Below are positions 53,627-63,119 of a stretch of DNA of 64,000 nucleotides, one piece after another. The stretch comes from Anaerolineaceae bacterium. Its GTDB lineage: Bacteria > Chloroflexota > Anaerolineae > Anaerolineales > Villigracilaceae. How positions within the stretch are numbered: position 1 is the first letter of the stretch; each line of letters opens with the position of its first letter. A program made the translations under genes and the position numbers. The notes under the pieces are model-generated. The model worked only from the letters and a program-made list of their open reading frames with translations. It did not search any database and had not been told where the DNA came from. The stretch lies in NCBI GenBank assembly GCA_009885945.1, contig VFJR01000101.1, positions 1-64,000 on the forward strand, read 5' to 3'.

Positions 53627-55660
53627 CTACTCATCTTCCCCGTTCAACAACTTGATTCTCTCCCAAGGTTTCAGCGACTCATCATCAGCCAGTAAATTTT
53701 TTAACTGATATAGCTCATCGCGCAAAGCCGCAGCACGTTCAAATTCCAAATTCTTGGCAGCATCTTTCATCATTCTTTCCATATCATGCACGATCTGCCG
53801 AAGCTCATTACGAGGAATATCTCCGTTTACTTTATATTTCCCCTTTTCTTCTCCAACTGATTTAGATCTCAATTCATCTGTCAGGTCACGAATAGCTTTT
53901 GTAATGCTAATCGCTACAATGCCATGATCTTTATTATATTTAACTTGTTTGGCACGGCGGCGGTCCGTTTCGTCAATGGCGCGTTTCATCGAATCGGTCA
54001 TTCGATCTGCATACATAATCACTCTACCGTTCACATTACGCGCCGCGCGTCCGATCGTTTGAATCAGCGCAGTGCCAGAACGCAGAAAGCCTTCTTTGTC
54101 TGCATCAAGAATTGCCACAAGAGATACTTCGGGCAAATCCAAACCTTCGCGCAGTAAATTGATTCCGACCAACACATCAAATTCACCCAAACGTAGATCA
54201 CGCAAAATAGCAATTCGCTCCAGCGTCTCTACTTCCGAATGCAAATAACGCACCTTGATACCCAGCTCCTTGATGTAATCTGTTAAATCTTCCGACATGC
54301 GCTTTGTCAGAGTCGTGACCAAAACACGCTCGCCTCTTTCCACCCTCTGCCTGATCTCGCCTACGAGGTCATCTATTTGTCCCTTGGTGGGGCGCACATC
54401 CACTTCTGGGTCTACTAAGCCAGTCGGGCGAATAATCTGCTCAACAACTTGCTCCGCATGAGTCATCTCATATTCCGCAGGCGTTGCTGATGTATAGATC
54501 GTGCTGCCCATCACCTCTTCAAATTCGTCAAATTTTAAAGGGCGATTGTCCATTGCGCTGGGCAATCGGAATCCATATTCAACCAAGGTTTCCTTGCGGG
54601 CACGGTCACCGTTATACATGCCTCGAATTTGAGGCACGGTCATATGGCTCTCATCCAATATCAGCAAATAATCACTGGGAAGAAAATCAATTAACGTCCA
54701 GGGATGCGTACCCGCTGCGCGTCTGTCAAAATGACGGGAATAGTTTTCTATACCAGAACAGTATCCTACTTCTTTAAGCATCTCCAAATCGTAACGGGTT
54801 CTTTGCTCAATGCGCTGCGCTTCAAGGATTTTCCCAACCTGCCGATATTGCGCAATTCTTTCTTCAAGTTCTGCTTCAATGTCAACAATGGCTTCTTTTG
54901 TTTTTTCAACGTCTGTTAAATATTGTTTGGCAGGAAAAATAGAGATTTCTTTTGGCTCATCAAATATTTCGCCTGAAACAGGACTAAATTGCATAATTCG
55001 TTCTACTTCATCGCCAAAGAACGTAACGCGATAACCGCGTTTATCTTCATACGCTGGAATGATTTCCAAAGTATCCCCTCGCACACGAAAGGTTCCAGAG
55101 CGCAATTCCATATCGTTACGTTGATACTGAGACTCGATTAATCGCCTGAGCAAGGCATTTCGGCGAACCACCTCCCCTACTTTGATGTTCACAGAGCCTT
55201 TATTAAATTCTTCTGGGTTGCCCAGCCCATAAATGCAGGATACCGAAGCAACGATGATCACATCTCTACGTGAGACAAGCGCAGTTGTAGCCAAAAGTCT
55301 TAGGCGATTAATCTCTTCATTGATCTCTGTTTCTTTTTCAATGAACAAATCACGGCGCGGCACGTACGCTTCTGGCTGGTAATAATCATAATAGGAAACA
55401 AAATACGAGACAGCATTCTCAGGAAAAAATTCCTTGAACTCGGCGTATAACTGCGCCGCCAGTGTTTTATTGTGTGCCATGATCAAAGCGGGCTTTTGCA
55501 ATTCCTGAATCACAGATGCAATTGTAAATGTCTTGCCTGTACCAGTTGCCCCCAGCAAAACCTGATGCTTTTTGCCTTCACGAACCCCCCGCACAAGCCC
55601 TTGGATGGCTTCGGGTTGATCTCCCATTGGGATGAATGGCGCTTGAAGTTTAAATTCCAT
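53627..55660 (-). CDS. uvrB: UvrABC system protein B
   Basis: The 677-residue DNA-damage helicase has Walker A GATGTGKT (37-44), the damage-verifying beta-hairpin [12 protein letters not shown] (near 90-101), DESHMTVPQ and helicase motif [18 protein letters not shown]-terminal UVR domain (about 625-665) binds UvrC. The length is typical. It is the first gene of a likely operon with ttuB and ttuA. Confidence 0.96.
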   Translation of the reverse strand: MEFKLQAPFIPMGDQPEAIQGLVRGVREGKKHQVLLGATGTGKTFTIASVIQELQKPALIMAHNKTLAAQLYAEFKEFFPENAVSYFVSYYDYYQPEAYVPRRDLFIEKETEINEEINRLRLLATTALVSRRDVIIVASVSCIYGLGNPEEFNKGSVNIKVGEVVRRNALLRRLIESQYQRNDMELRSGTFRVRGDTLEIIPAYEDKRGYRVTFFGDEVERIMQFSPVSGEIFDEPKEISIFPAKQYLTDVEKTKEAIVDIEAELEERIAQYRQVGKILEAQRIEQRTRYDLEMLKEVGYCSGIENYSRHFDRRAAGTHPWTLIDFLPSDYLLILDESHMTVPQIRGMYNGDRARKETLVEYGFRLPSAMDNRPLKFDEFEEVMGSTIYTSATPAEYEMTHAEQVVEQIIRPTGLVDPEVDVRPTKGQIDDLVGEIRQRVERGERVLVTTLTKRMSEDLTDYIKELGIKVRYLHSEVETLERIAILRDLRLGEFDVLVGINLLREGLDLPEVSLVAILDADKEGFLRSGTALIQTIGRAARNVNGRVIMYADRMTDSMKRAIDETDRRRAKQVKYNKDHGIVAISITKAIRDLTDELRSKSVGEEKGKYKVNGDIPRNELRQIVHDMERMMKDAAKNLEFERAAALRDELYQLKNLLADDESLKPWERIKLLNGEDE

Positions 55661-55720
55661 AATGTCCTTTGAACAGATGTTCTGTATTTTACCTTAATGG
55701 GGATTGGATGAACAGCAAAA

Positions 55721-55752
55721 TTCGCCCCGACTCAAAATGAATAGGGGCGAAT
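55721..55752 (-). terminator. Terminator of the lipoprotein gene
   Basis: Arms ATTCGCCCC and GGGGCGAAT form a hairpin with a 14-base loop. Read on the minus strand it follows the stop at 55786 and is trailed by TTTTGC, and it separates that gene from uvrB. Confidence 0.75.
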
Positions 55753-55785
55753 CGATTGACGAAGACAGAATCAACAATCGGCGTT

Positions 55786-56796
55786 TTAAGGAAGCGGAAA
55801 GGACGGCATAGATTCTTGCGGCGCAAGCCAATCAAGCGGGTCTGCTTTTGTATACTCGCCGCTTTTTATTTCTACTTCGATCAATTCATGATTTGCACAA
55901 GGAGCAACCATGCCGCATTTAACGTATTGCGTAAACCCTGCCTTGAATAATTCTGGGTAAAAACTGCCGTTGCCCAAATCGCCGCCGAGGGTATAAGCGA
56001 CAATTTGATATTTTCCGACTGGCAAGTTGTAAATTCCGTAGGAAGTAATATTTGGCTCTGCCACTTTGAAATAAAATTCGTTAGGCGCTCCGTCTTTCCG
56101 AAACGCGACAACAAACATCACGGGAATTCCTGTTTCATCATAGGCTAAGTCGCCGCCTATGTCACCCGCTTCAAATGGCAATGTTGCCGCATCGGCGCCT
56201 GAGGATGTCTGTCCATTTTGCTTATCTGCAAAATACAAATCAATGTAGGGTGTAAATTCAGGCGCTCCTACGGTATCTAAAATATAAACGCCACCAGTTT
56301 TTTGCCCTGCTATAACGGTTACATCAACAAGGCTGTGATCGGTGCAATTTTTCCTTAAGCCGCACTTTACATAATTTGAGTAGGCGCTTGGAAAAGGCGC
56401 AGCAAAAGGGGATGCGCTCGTAAATGCAAATACCCGATAGACGCCTGCGGGTAGATTCTCAATAGTGAAAATATAATCATTTGCGCCGCTTCCTTGCAAA
56501 TCTACTGAATAATATTGATCAGTATCTTTTAAAAAAGCAACAACATGAATAAATTTGCTTTTAACGACGCCGCTGATACTTCCAGTATTTTCAACTGGCA
56601 TATCTGTGCTGAGCGGCTCGGGCGTTGACGCTTCGGTCGATTCAAGGGCGGGCTGGGCTGTTAAAGATTGAAACGTGGCTTGAACTATCTCTCCCACAGA
56701 CTTGGTTGGGTCGGTAGCTATATTTGTTTGAACGGGAACGCAAGCAGATATCAGAATGCTGGCAAAGAACAGGGTTATCAAAATTTTGCGATTCAT
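55786..56796 (-). CDS. Lipoprotein with an internal duplication
   Basis: The 336-residue protein starts with a lipoprotein signal, LITLFFASILISACVP (Cys in LISAC). Two related beta-rich units follow: about 73-175 with VAFLKDTDQYYSVDL and YVKCGLRKNCTDHSL, and 225-320 with VAFRKDGAPNEFYFKV and YVKCGMVAPCANHEL. Each carries the pattern YVKCG-x4-C-x2-H, so a disulphide is likely. No known family is recognised. The units resemble prealbumin-like or carboxypeptidase-regulatory folds, as judged from LPAGVYRVFAF and LPVGKYQIVAY. It is monocistronic with its own terminator. Confidence 0.78.
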   Translation of the reverse strand: MNRKILITLFFASILISACVPVQTNIATDPTKSVGEIVQATFQSLTAQPALESTEASTPEPLSTDMPVENTGSISGVVKSKFIHVVAFLKDTDQYYSVDLQGSGANDYIFTIENLPAGVYRVFAFTSASPFAAPFPSAYSNYVKCGLRKNCTDHSLVDVTVIAGQKTGGVYILDTVGAPEFTPYIDLYFADKQNGQTSSGADAATLPFEAGDIGGDLAYDETGIPVMFVVAFRKDGAPNEFYFKVAEPNITSYGIYNLPVGKYQIVAYTLGGDLGNGSFYPELFKAGFTQYVKCGMVAPCANHELIEVEIKSGEYTKADPLDWLAPQESMPSFPLP

Positions 56797-56816
56797 GTTT
56801 TTCCTTTAAAAGACAG

Positions 56817-56855
56817 TGCGTAATCCGCTATGCATTACGCATTACGGATTACGCA
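56817..56855 (-). terminator. Hairpin terminator of the ribosomal operon
   Basis: Arms TGCGTAATCCG and CGGATTACGCA enclose a loop of 17 bases. On the minus strand it follows the rpsI stop (56886) and is trailed by CTGTCTTTT. It also lies next to the lipoprotein promoter region. Confidence 0.65.
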
Positions 56856-56885
56856 TTGTAATTCGTTAAATTGTAGCTGTAAAAA

Positions 56886-57281
56886 TTAACGCTTGGTGTA
56901 AGTAGGAGCCTTACGGGCTTTCTTAAGACCTGGCTTCTTACGCTCTTTAATACGAGCGTCACGAGTCAAAAGACCGTTTTTGCGAAGCGCAGCAGTCCAA
57001 TCCACATTGATGGATTGTAATGCGCGGGCAACACCCAAACGCACAGCTTCAGCCTGACCAGCCACTCCGCCGCCATTTACGTGCACAGAAATATCGTACT
57101 TCTTGTTATCTTGGCCAACGGCTTTGAACGCACGTAAAATATCTTCAAAGTCACCGATGCGTGGGAAGTAGACTGGTCCTTCTTTTTCATTCACCACGAA
57201 TTTACCTGAGCCGCTCATAACACGAACGCGAGCAGTGCTTTCTTTGCGGCGGCCAATACCTTCATAATATTGAACAGACAT
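56886..57281 (-). CDS. rpsI: 30S ribosomal protein S9
   Basis: The 131-residue protein has the S9 core YYEGIGRRKESTARVRV, then GGGVAGQAEAVRLGVARAL, and the basic tail ending RKAPTYTKR, whose final residues contact P-site tRNA. It lies 13 bases after rplM, the standard L13-S9 pair. Confidence 0.97.
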   Translation of the reverse strand: MSVQYYEGIGRRKESTARVRVMSGSGKFVVNEKEGPVYFPRIGDFEDILRAFKAVGQDNKKYDISVHVNGGGVAGQAEAVRLGVARALQSINVDWTAALRKNGLLTRDARIKERKKPGLKKARKAPTYTKR

Positions 57282-57294
57282 AATGCAAACCTTC

Positions 57295-57735
57295 CTATTT
57301 CATTTCTACAGGTTTCTGCATTCCATGGGGATGTTCGGAACCTGCATAGACCTTCAAACGTTTGAGCACTGCACGACCCATGCGGTTGTGAGGCAACATA
57401 CCCCACACTGCATCGCGCAAGGCGCGGTCAGGGTGCTGTTTTAATTGCTCGCGCAAAGAAATAGACTTTAAACCGCCTGGAAAACCAGAATGACCATAAT
57501 AGATCTTGGTGTCCAGTTTTTGTCTGGTCTTTGTGCCGGTTGCAGTCACCAATTCAGCATTGATCACCACAACATTATCGCCCATCTCCACGCCAGGCGT
57601 GAAGGTGGGTTTATCTTTGCCAAGCAAGACGTGCGCAATTTGCGCCGCCAAACGACCCAGCGTTTTTCCGCTGGCATCTACTACAACCCAATTGCGCTGA
57701 ATTTCAGCGGCTTTCGGATAATAAGACTTATACAC
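57295..57735 (-). CDS. rplM: 50S ribosomal protein L13
   Basis: The 146-residue protein has the L13 features NWVVVDASGKTLGRLA, VVVINAELVTATG, YYGHSGFPGG and AVWGMLPHNRMGR. It would assemble early in the large subunit. It lies between truA and rpsI on the same strand, a common arrangement. Confidence 0.97.
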   Translation of the reverse strand: MYKSYYPKAAEIQRNWVVVDASGKTLGRLAAQIAHVLLGKDKPTFTPGVEMGDNVVVINAELVTATGTKTRQKLDTKIYYGHSGFPGGLKSISLREQLKQHPDRALRDAVWGMLPHNRMGRAVLKRLKVYAGSEHPHGMQKPVEMK

Positions 57736-57776
57736 TTTCGTCTCTCCGTTTCTTTTTTACAAAGTCAATTCATTGA

Positions 57777-58508
57777 TCAATATAGTACTTCAACTAACGT
57801 CAATCCACACGCAGGAGCTAAACCAGACAGGAGCACACTTTGCTTTTGAATTGCATTGCGCACATCACCAATCGAACACCTTGATTGTGCAACTGCGACT
57901 TGCACATACACTAAACGGCGTACCATGCGATATAAAAACGCATCTGCCTGTACTTCAAACTGCCACTCACCATTCAACATCTTCCATGCTGAAGCCTTTA
58001 CGGTCCGCACTGTTGTACCTTTGGTTGTTGTTGCCGTACCAAAGGCAGAAAAATCGTGGGTGCCTATAAATTCCAAGGCGACTTTATTAAGCAAGTCGCT
58101 GTCTATCTCGGGCCAAACTCTCCAGGCAAATCTTTCATGCACTGGGTCACGAACTTTTTGTGAGAAAATCTTGTACACATAAGAACGTGACGTGGCATCA
58201 AAACGAGGATGAAAGGTTGATGCAATTTGCTGAATATTGATTACAGCAAGATCAGCATCCATTATCGAATTGAGCGCTCTTTGCAAATCATCAATCGAAT
58301 GCTTCCAATTTAAGTCAAATGAAACGACTTGTCCACTAGCATGGACACCTGCATCAGTTCTGCCAGCAATAATAACTGACTTCCCTGACCATCCTAATTT
58401 GTTCAAAGCCTTTTCTAGCTGGCCTTGAACAGTTCGTTTGCTGCTCTGCCGTTGACTGCCTGCAAATTGCGAGCCGTCATAAGCAAGGATCAATTTGTAA
58501 CGTACCAT
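57777..58508 (-). CDS. truA: tRNA pseudouridine synthase A
   Basis: This 243-residue enzyme makes pseudouridine at positions 38-40 of the tRNA anticodon arm. The catalytic D52 is in AGRTDAGVHASGQVVSF, and the family motifs FHPRFDATSRSYVYKIF and FLYRMVRRLVYVQV are present. It lies between rplQ and rplM. Confidence 0.95.
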   Translation of the reverse strand: MVRYKLILAYDGSQFAGSQRQSSKRTVQGQLEKALNKLGWSGKSVIIAGRTDAGVHASGQVVSFDLNWKHSIDDLQRALNSIMDADLAVINIQQIASTFHPRFDATSRSYVYKIFSQKVRDPVHERFAWRVWPEIDSDLLNKVALEFIGTHDFSAFGTATTTKGTTVRTVKASAWKMLNGEWQFEVQADAFLYRMVRRLVYVQVAVAQSRCSIGDVRNAIQKQSVLLSGLAPACGLTLVEVLY

Positions 58509-58540
58509 CTTACTAACGGCTAAATGCCGTTACTATGATC

Positions 58541-58918
58541 TTATTCTTGCACTAATTCAAGGACTACCATCTCAGCAGCATCGCCGTGGCGGGGTCCAAG
58601 TTTCATCACACGGGTATATCCACCATTACGAGTTGCATAACGAGGCGCAAGTTCATCGAAAATGCGTTTGGTCATGCGGTCATCACCCAATTTGGATGTG
58701 ACCAAACGGCGCGCATTTACCTTCTCAACAGTAGTACCATTTGCGCAATTACGTGCAATAGTGAGAATGTGTTCTGCCTCACCACGAATCGCCGCAGCTT
58801 TTGCCTCAGTGGTCTGAATTCGCTCATGTGTGAACAATTGCTTGATCAGATTTCTGCGCAATGCAATGCGCGCGCTTTTTGTGCGGTTAAGTTTATATCC
58901 AGCTACACCATGTCGCAT
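58541..58918 (-). CDS. rplQ: 50S ribosomal protein L17
   Basis: The 125-residue protein starts MRHGVAGYKLNRTKSARIAL and contains NLIKQLFTHERIQTTEAKA, standard for L17, and GYTRVMKLGPRHGDAAEMV at the end. It is 7 bases after rpoA, as usual. Confidence 0.97.
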   Translation of the reverse strand: MRHGVAGYKLNRTKSARIALRRNLIKQLFTHERIQTTEAKAAAIRGEAEHILTIARNCANGTTVEKVNARRLVTSKLGDDRMTKRIFDELAPRYATRNGGYTRVMKLGPRHGDAAEMVVLELVQE

Positions 58919-58925
58919 ATCTTAA

Positions 58926-59891
58926 TTACTCCGAAGGTTGTTCATCTTTCATGTAGCCCTTTTCCTGCATCTTTTGGCGAAGTTCATCAAGACTCTTTTC
59001 ACCGAAGTTGCGGATGGACATAACAGCATTCTCGCCTTTTTCGAGCAAGTCTAGCACATCACCCACTGTGGTAATGCCTGTGCGCTTCAATGAGTTGAAG
59101 ACGCGTACAGAAAGATCAAGAGCTTCAACTGGCGTTTCAGCCATTTCACTGCTCAAGCGGCTTCCTGCACTCACGCTTTCAACTGCAACAGTCAGGGTTT
59201 CTTCATTAACACCTGCAATGAAACGCAAATGGTCAATGAGCAATCTGGCTGAGGTGCTGAGTGCGCGCTCAGGTGAAACTGTTCCGTCTGTCCAAATTTC
59301 AAGGACTAACTTGTCATAATTGGTACTTTGCCCGACACGGGCAGAGACCACTTCCCAGTTTACGCGTTTTACCGGGCTATAAATTGCATCTACAGGCAAT
59401 TCGCCAATGGGCATATGTCCACTGCGATCATTTGCAGGTGAATAACCGCGTCCACGCTCTACTGTAAATTCAATATCCAGTTTTGTCTTTGCGCCATCTA
59501 CCGAAAACAGATATAGGTCTGGATTAACAACCTCTACCTCAGCGGGGGCAATAATATCAGCGGCAGTAACTTGTCCTTCACCACGCACTTCAAGATGCAT
59601 TCTAGTGGTATTTACACCATCTAGCTTGATGCGTATTTGTTTGATCTGCATCATCATCTGAATGACATCTTCTCGCACGCCAGGCACATCACTGAATTCG
59701 TGAAGAACATCGCCAATACGCATTGAGGTTACACAAGCTCCCTCAATGGAGGATAGCAGGATGCGACGCATGGCATTGCCAAGAGTCACACCATAGCCAC
59801 GTTCCAGCGGGCTGATTGTAAACTTGCCATAATTACGAGCTTCAGCTTCACGCTCGATCTTTGGCATAACCATATTCGTGATACCCGTCAC
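58926..59891 (-). CDS. rpoA: RNA polymerase alpha subunit
   Basis: The 321-residue protein has the assembly domain (FTISPLERGYGVTLGNAMRR and IEGACVTSMRI) and the C-terminal DNA-binding domain with LSVRVFNSLKRTGITTVGDV, linked by a flexible region. The start is a GTG at 59891, preceded by GGGAGAGG; a later in-frame ATG also exists. It lies between rpsD and rplQ. Confidence 0.96.
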   Translation of the reverse strand: MTGITNMVMPKIEREAEARNYGKFTISPLERGYGVTLGNAMRRILLSSIEGACVTSMRIGDVLHEFSDVPGVREDVIQMMMQIKQIRIKLDGVNTTRMHLEVRGEGQVTAADIIAPAEVEVVNPDLYLFSVDGAKTKLDIEFTVERGRGYSPANDRSGHMPIGELPVDAIYSPVKRVNWEVVSARVGQSTNYDKLVLEIWTDGTVSPERALSTSARLLIDHLRFIAGVNEETLTVAVESVSAGSRLSSEMAETPVEALDLSVRVFNSLKRTGITTVGDVLDLLEKGENAVMSIRNFGEKSLDELRQKMQEKGYMKDEQPSE

Positions 59892-59962
59892 GGTTCACCT
59901 CTCCCTTTTTAAGGAAACGCATGGAGCCGCAAAATACCCAGCGGCACCAACGCGCATGATGA

Positions 59963-60619
59963 TTAGCGTCGCGAGTAGTACTCGACGATCAACTGTTCGT
60001 TAAGAGTGCCTTCAATTTCGGCACGTTCTGGCAGGCGAACCACTGCACCGGACATCTTTTTGACATCCCGATTTAACCATGATGGAGAATTACGTTTCTC
60101 AGCAACTGCGCCCATATCTTTAAAATATGTCAGTTTGCTAGAGTTTTCACGCACACTCACTTCGTCACCTTCTTGCAATAGCATTGAAGGCACATCAGCG
60201 CGGCGACCATTTACAGTAAAATGGCCATGAGAGACTAAAGCGCGAGCTTGTGCACGACTAGTTGCAAAACCTAATTTAAACACAATATTGTCTAAACGAG
60301 ATTCAAGAATGTGCAGGAGATTTAAGCCTGTCAACCCACGATGCCCGAGCGCGCTTTCGTAATAACGACGGAATTGGCGCTCTAATACACCATAGATACG
60401 GCGTGCCTTTTGTTTTGCACGCAACTGTCGAGCAAAGTCCGATTCACGCCCAGTGCCCATACCTTTGCCACCACGCCCAGCATTCTTACCATGCTGACCT
60501 GGGGCAAAGTTTCGTTTTTCAAACGAACACTTGGGAGTGAAACAACGTTCGCCTTTTAGATAAAGTTTTTCGCCTTCGCGCCGGCAGAGTTTACATACCG
60601 GTCCAATATTTTTTGCCAT
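59963..60619 (-). CDS. rpsD: 30S ribosomal protein S4 (zinc-type)
   Basis: The 218-residue protein has an N-terminal zinc site, CKLCRREG with a later Cys pair in ERCFTPKCSFE. The S4 core follows with QLRAKQKARRIYGVLERQFR and the S4 RNA-binding domain (LESRLDNIVFKLGFATSRAQ). It nucleates small-subunit assembly. Its gene lies between rpsK and rpoA. Confidence 0.97.
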   Translation of the reverse strand: MAKNIGPVCKLCRREGEKLYLKGERCFTPKCSFEKRNFAPGQHGKNAGRGGKGMGTGRESDFARQLRAKQKARRIYGVLERQFRRYYESALGHRGLTGLNLLHILESRLDNIVFKLGFATSRAQARALVSHGHFTVNGRRADVPSMLLQEGDEVSVRENSSKLTYFKDMGAVAEKRNSPSWLNRDVKKMSGAVVRLPERAEIEGTLNEQLIVEYYSRR

Positions 60620-60639
60620 ATATTAACTACCTCACCATT

Positions 60640-61053
60640 TTAAACACGACGCTTCTTCGGAGGACGACAGCCATTATGAGGGACTGGCGTAATATCCGAA
60701 ATAGAGCGGACTTTTAAACCCATGGACTGTGCAGCGCGAATTGCATTTTCACGACCAGGTCCAGGTCCTTTGACAAACAAATCCACTTCTTGAATGCCTA
60801 ACTGTTGGGCGGCTTTGATAGCCTGTTCAGCGGCAAGACGGGCAGCAAAGGGCGTACTCTTGCGAGATCCTTTGAAACCAGCAGAACCAGCAGAACCCCA
60901 AGCAACAGTGTTGCCTTCGTTGTCTGTCACAGTTACGATTGTGTTATTGAAAGATGCAAAAATATGCACCTGCCCTGAAGACAGATTGCGTTTGCCTTTC
61001 TTTGAGCCGCCAGTGCTACGGCGCGTGGAACGTACGGTTTGTGCTTGAGCCAT
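60640..61053 (-). CDS. rpsK: 30S ribosomal protein S11
   Basis: The 137-residue protein has the S11 motifs [39 protein letters not shown] and the basic end [17 protein letters not shown]. An AAGGAG ribosome site precedes it. Confidence 0.97.
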   Translation of the reverse strand: MAQAQTVRSTRRSTGGSKKGKRNLSSGQVHIFASFNNTIVTVTDNEGNTVAWGSAGSAGFKGSRKSTPFAARLAAEQAIKAAQQLGIQEVDLFVKGPGPGRENAIRAAQSMGLKVRSISDITPVPHNGCRPPKKRRV

Positions 61054-61067
61054 TTTCTAGAACTCCT

Positions 61068-61454
61068 TTACTTCTTCGCGCCACGACGCTTACCACGTCC
61101 AGCAACTGTCTTCTTGGAACCCTTACGGGTGCGTGAATTAGTTTTTGTGCGTTGTCCGCGAACAGGTAAATTACGACGATGTCGTAAGCCACGATATGAG
61201 CCGATCTCAATGAGCCGCTTAATGTTCAGCTGTTGCTCACGTCGTAAATCGCCTTCTACTTTATAGTTTTTAGAAACGAACTCACGGATCGCAGAAACCT
61301 CCGCCTCGGTCAAATCCTTAATACGTGTATCAGGACTGACTTTTGTGGCGGCAAGAACCGCGCGTGCGCGAGTAGGACCTACTCCGAATAAATAGGTCAA
61401 GCCGACTTCAACCCGCTTATTGCGGGGCAGGTCAACACCTTCAATTCTCGCCAT
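61068..61454 (-). CDS. rpsM: 30S ribosomal protein S13
   Basis: The 128-residue protein starts [19 protein letters not shown] and contains [17 protein letters not shown] and [20 protein letters not shown], all S13 hallmarks. It contacts the large subunit at the bridge near helix 38. It is 3 bases after rpmJ. Confidence 0.97.
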   Translation of the reverse strand: MARIEGVDLPRNKRVEVGLTYLFGVGPTRARAVLAATKVSPDTRIKDLTEAEVSAIREFVSKNYKVEGDLRREQQLNIKRLIEIGSYRGLRHRRNLPVRGQRTKTNSRTRKGSKKTVAGRGKRRGAKK

Positions 61455-61457
61455 GGT

Positions 61458-61571
61458 CTAACCCTGCCTCTGTTTATGTTTTGGATTTTCGCAAATAATA
61501 TAAACGCGTCCCTTGCGTCGAACAATACGACACTTAGCACAGCGCTTGCGAATCGAGGGAGAAACTTTCAT
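61458..61571 (-). CDS. rpmJ: 50S ribosomal protein L36
   Basis: This 37-residue gene starts [20 protein letters not shown]. The zinc ligands C11, C14, C27 and H32 are present. It is a small gene that precedes rpsM by 3 bases. The infA gene, which usually lies just upstream of rpmJ, is not seen: only 98 bases separate rpmJ from map. Confidence 0.93.
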   Translation of the reverse strand: MKVSPSIRKRCAKCRIVRRKGRVYIICENPKHKQRQG

Positions 61572-61669
61572 TTATCAAATCTCCTAAAATACTTCTTCAT
61601 ACAGCCAAGGTTTTAATTATACAGGCTGTTTCTTTATACGTCCAGTAAAACGACATCTTTTTTAACAAG

Positions 61670-62440
61670 TCACGGAGCAGTCAGGATGAGGGGTTCTCCA
61701 TCCGTAACAGCCACTGAATGTTCAAAATGGGCTGTTAATGACTTGTCAGTAGAGATAACCGTCCACTGATCTTTAAGAACGCGTGTTGCATGCGTCCCAA
61801 TCAACACCATCGGTTCAATCGCGATGGTCATTCCGCTGCGAAGCGGTAAACCGCTTCCAGCTCGACCGTAGTTTGGCACTTGCGGTCCTTCATGCATTTG
61901 CCTACCAACGCCATGACTTGTATACTCACGAGTCACATGCATACCACAACCTTCAACAAATTGTTGAATTGCAGCTGAAACATCACCAGTTCGATTACCC
62001 ATACGCATTTTTTCAATTGCTGCGTAGAGTGCACCTTCTGTAACTTCCAGCAGGCGTTTCGCCTCATCAGAGATTTCCCCCACCCCAACCGTTATGGCTG
62101 AGTCTGCTACAAAACCCTCGTATACCGTCCCGCTATCTACAGAAACAATATCGCCTTCTTTTAATTTACGTCTCTTGCTTGGTATGCCGTGGACAAGTTC
62201 TTCATTCACACTTGTACACAACGAACCGGAAAAAGGCGGGGTGCCGTAGCCCTTAAAGGGCGAATAACACCCGTGTGACTTCAAAATATCCTCAGCAGCC
62301 GCGTTGAGGTCAGCCGTTGTCACACCGGGTTGTATTATAGATTTAATGGTCGCCAAAATTTGTGCATTAATACGGCCTGCTTCACGCATTATCTTTAGTT
62401 CATCAGGGCTCTTAATGTGAATTTGACGTTCCCAACTCAT
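61670..62440 (-). CDS. map: Methionine aminopeptidase, type I
   Basis: The 256-residue metalloprotease removes N-terminal Met from nascent proteins. The substrate His lies in NEELVHGIPS, the metal Asp pair in IVSVDSGTVYEGFVADSA, the metal His in SHGVGRQMHEGP and a metal Glu in AIEPMVLIG, the usual five-ligand set. It lies 13 bases after adk. Confidence 0.95.
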   Translation of the reverse strand: MSWERQIHIKSPDELKIMREAGRINAQILATIKSIIQPGVTTADLNAAAEDILKSHGCYSPFKGYGTPPFSGSLCTSVNEELVHGIPSKRRKLKEGDIVSVDSGTVYEGFVADSAITVGVGEISDEAKRLLEVTEGALYAAIEKMRMGNRTGDVSAAIQQFVEGCGMHVTREYTSHGVGRQMHEGPQVPNYGRAGSGLPLRSGMTIAIEPMVLIGTHATRVLKDQWTVISTDKSLTAHFEHSVAVTDGEPLILTAP

Positions 62441-62453
62441 TTGATAAGGTGCT

Positions 62454-63107
62454 TTATTTTTGTATTCTAGTAAGCAACATAGCAGATACTACTTCGACTT
62501 GCTGTGTGCCGTCTATTTCAAATAATTTATTATGATCGCGATAATATTTAACCAATGGCGCAGTTTGTTCCAAATAAACTTTTATTCGATGCGCTACAGT
62601 TTCGACTTTATCGTCATCACGCTGAACAAGTTCAGCATTATCAACATCACAAATACCAGCTTGTCTGGGCTTATTAAATAGCTGGTGATAAATATGAGCA
62701 TTATTAGCTCGACAAACCCAGCGACCAGAAGCACGTTCAATCAAGATTTCTTGATCGGCAGTTATGTAAGGTACAAGATCAACCTGACCATGAAAATCAG
62801 TAAGCATTATCTCCAAAGCATCAGCCTGAGCTGCCGTGCGAGGAAACCCGTCAAGGATAGCTCCCTCTTTACAATCAGCACGTGAGAGACGCTCGCGAAT
62901 CATGTCTATTGTTACATTGTCAGGTACTAGCTCGCCTTTATCCATAAAAGATTTGGCAAGTTTTCCAAGCTCTGTTTCTTTTTTAAAATTTTCACGAAAC
63001 AAATCACCCGAGGAAATGTGCGCAAGCTTTGTTTTTTTTGCTAAAAAATCAGCTTGCGTACCTTTTCCTGCCCCTGGAGGTCCAAGCAAGACAATGTATT
63101 TCGCCAT
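62454..63107 (-). CDS. adk: Adenylate kinase
   Basis: The 217-residue enzyme interconverts ATP, AMP and ADP. P-loop LLGPPGAGKGTQADFL is at residues 7-22. AMP-binding residues lie in ISSGDLF and ILDGFPRT, and DDDKVETVAHRIKVY follows. The LID contains CRANNAHIYHQ and GICDVDN, so of the four zinc ligands of long-type kinases only two cysteines remain. It lies between secY and map. Confidence 0.95.
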   Translation of the reverse strand: MAKYIVLLGPPGAGKGTQADFLAKKTKLAHISSGDLFRENFKKETELGKLAKSFMDKGELVPDNVTIDMIRERLSRADCKEGAILDGFPRTAAQADALEIMLTDFHGQVDLVPYITADQEILIERASGRWVCRANNAHIYHQLFNKPRQAGICDVDNAELVQRDDDKVETVAHRIKVYLEQTAPLVKYYRDHNKLFEIDGTQQVEVVSAMLLTRIQK

Positions 63108-63119
63108 AAATAAAATCTC

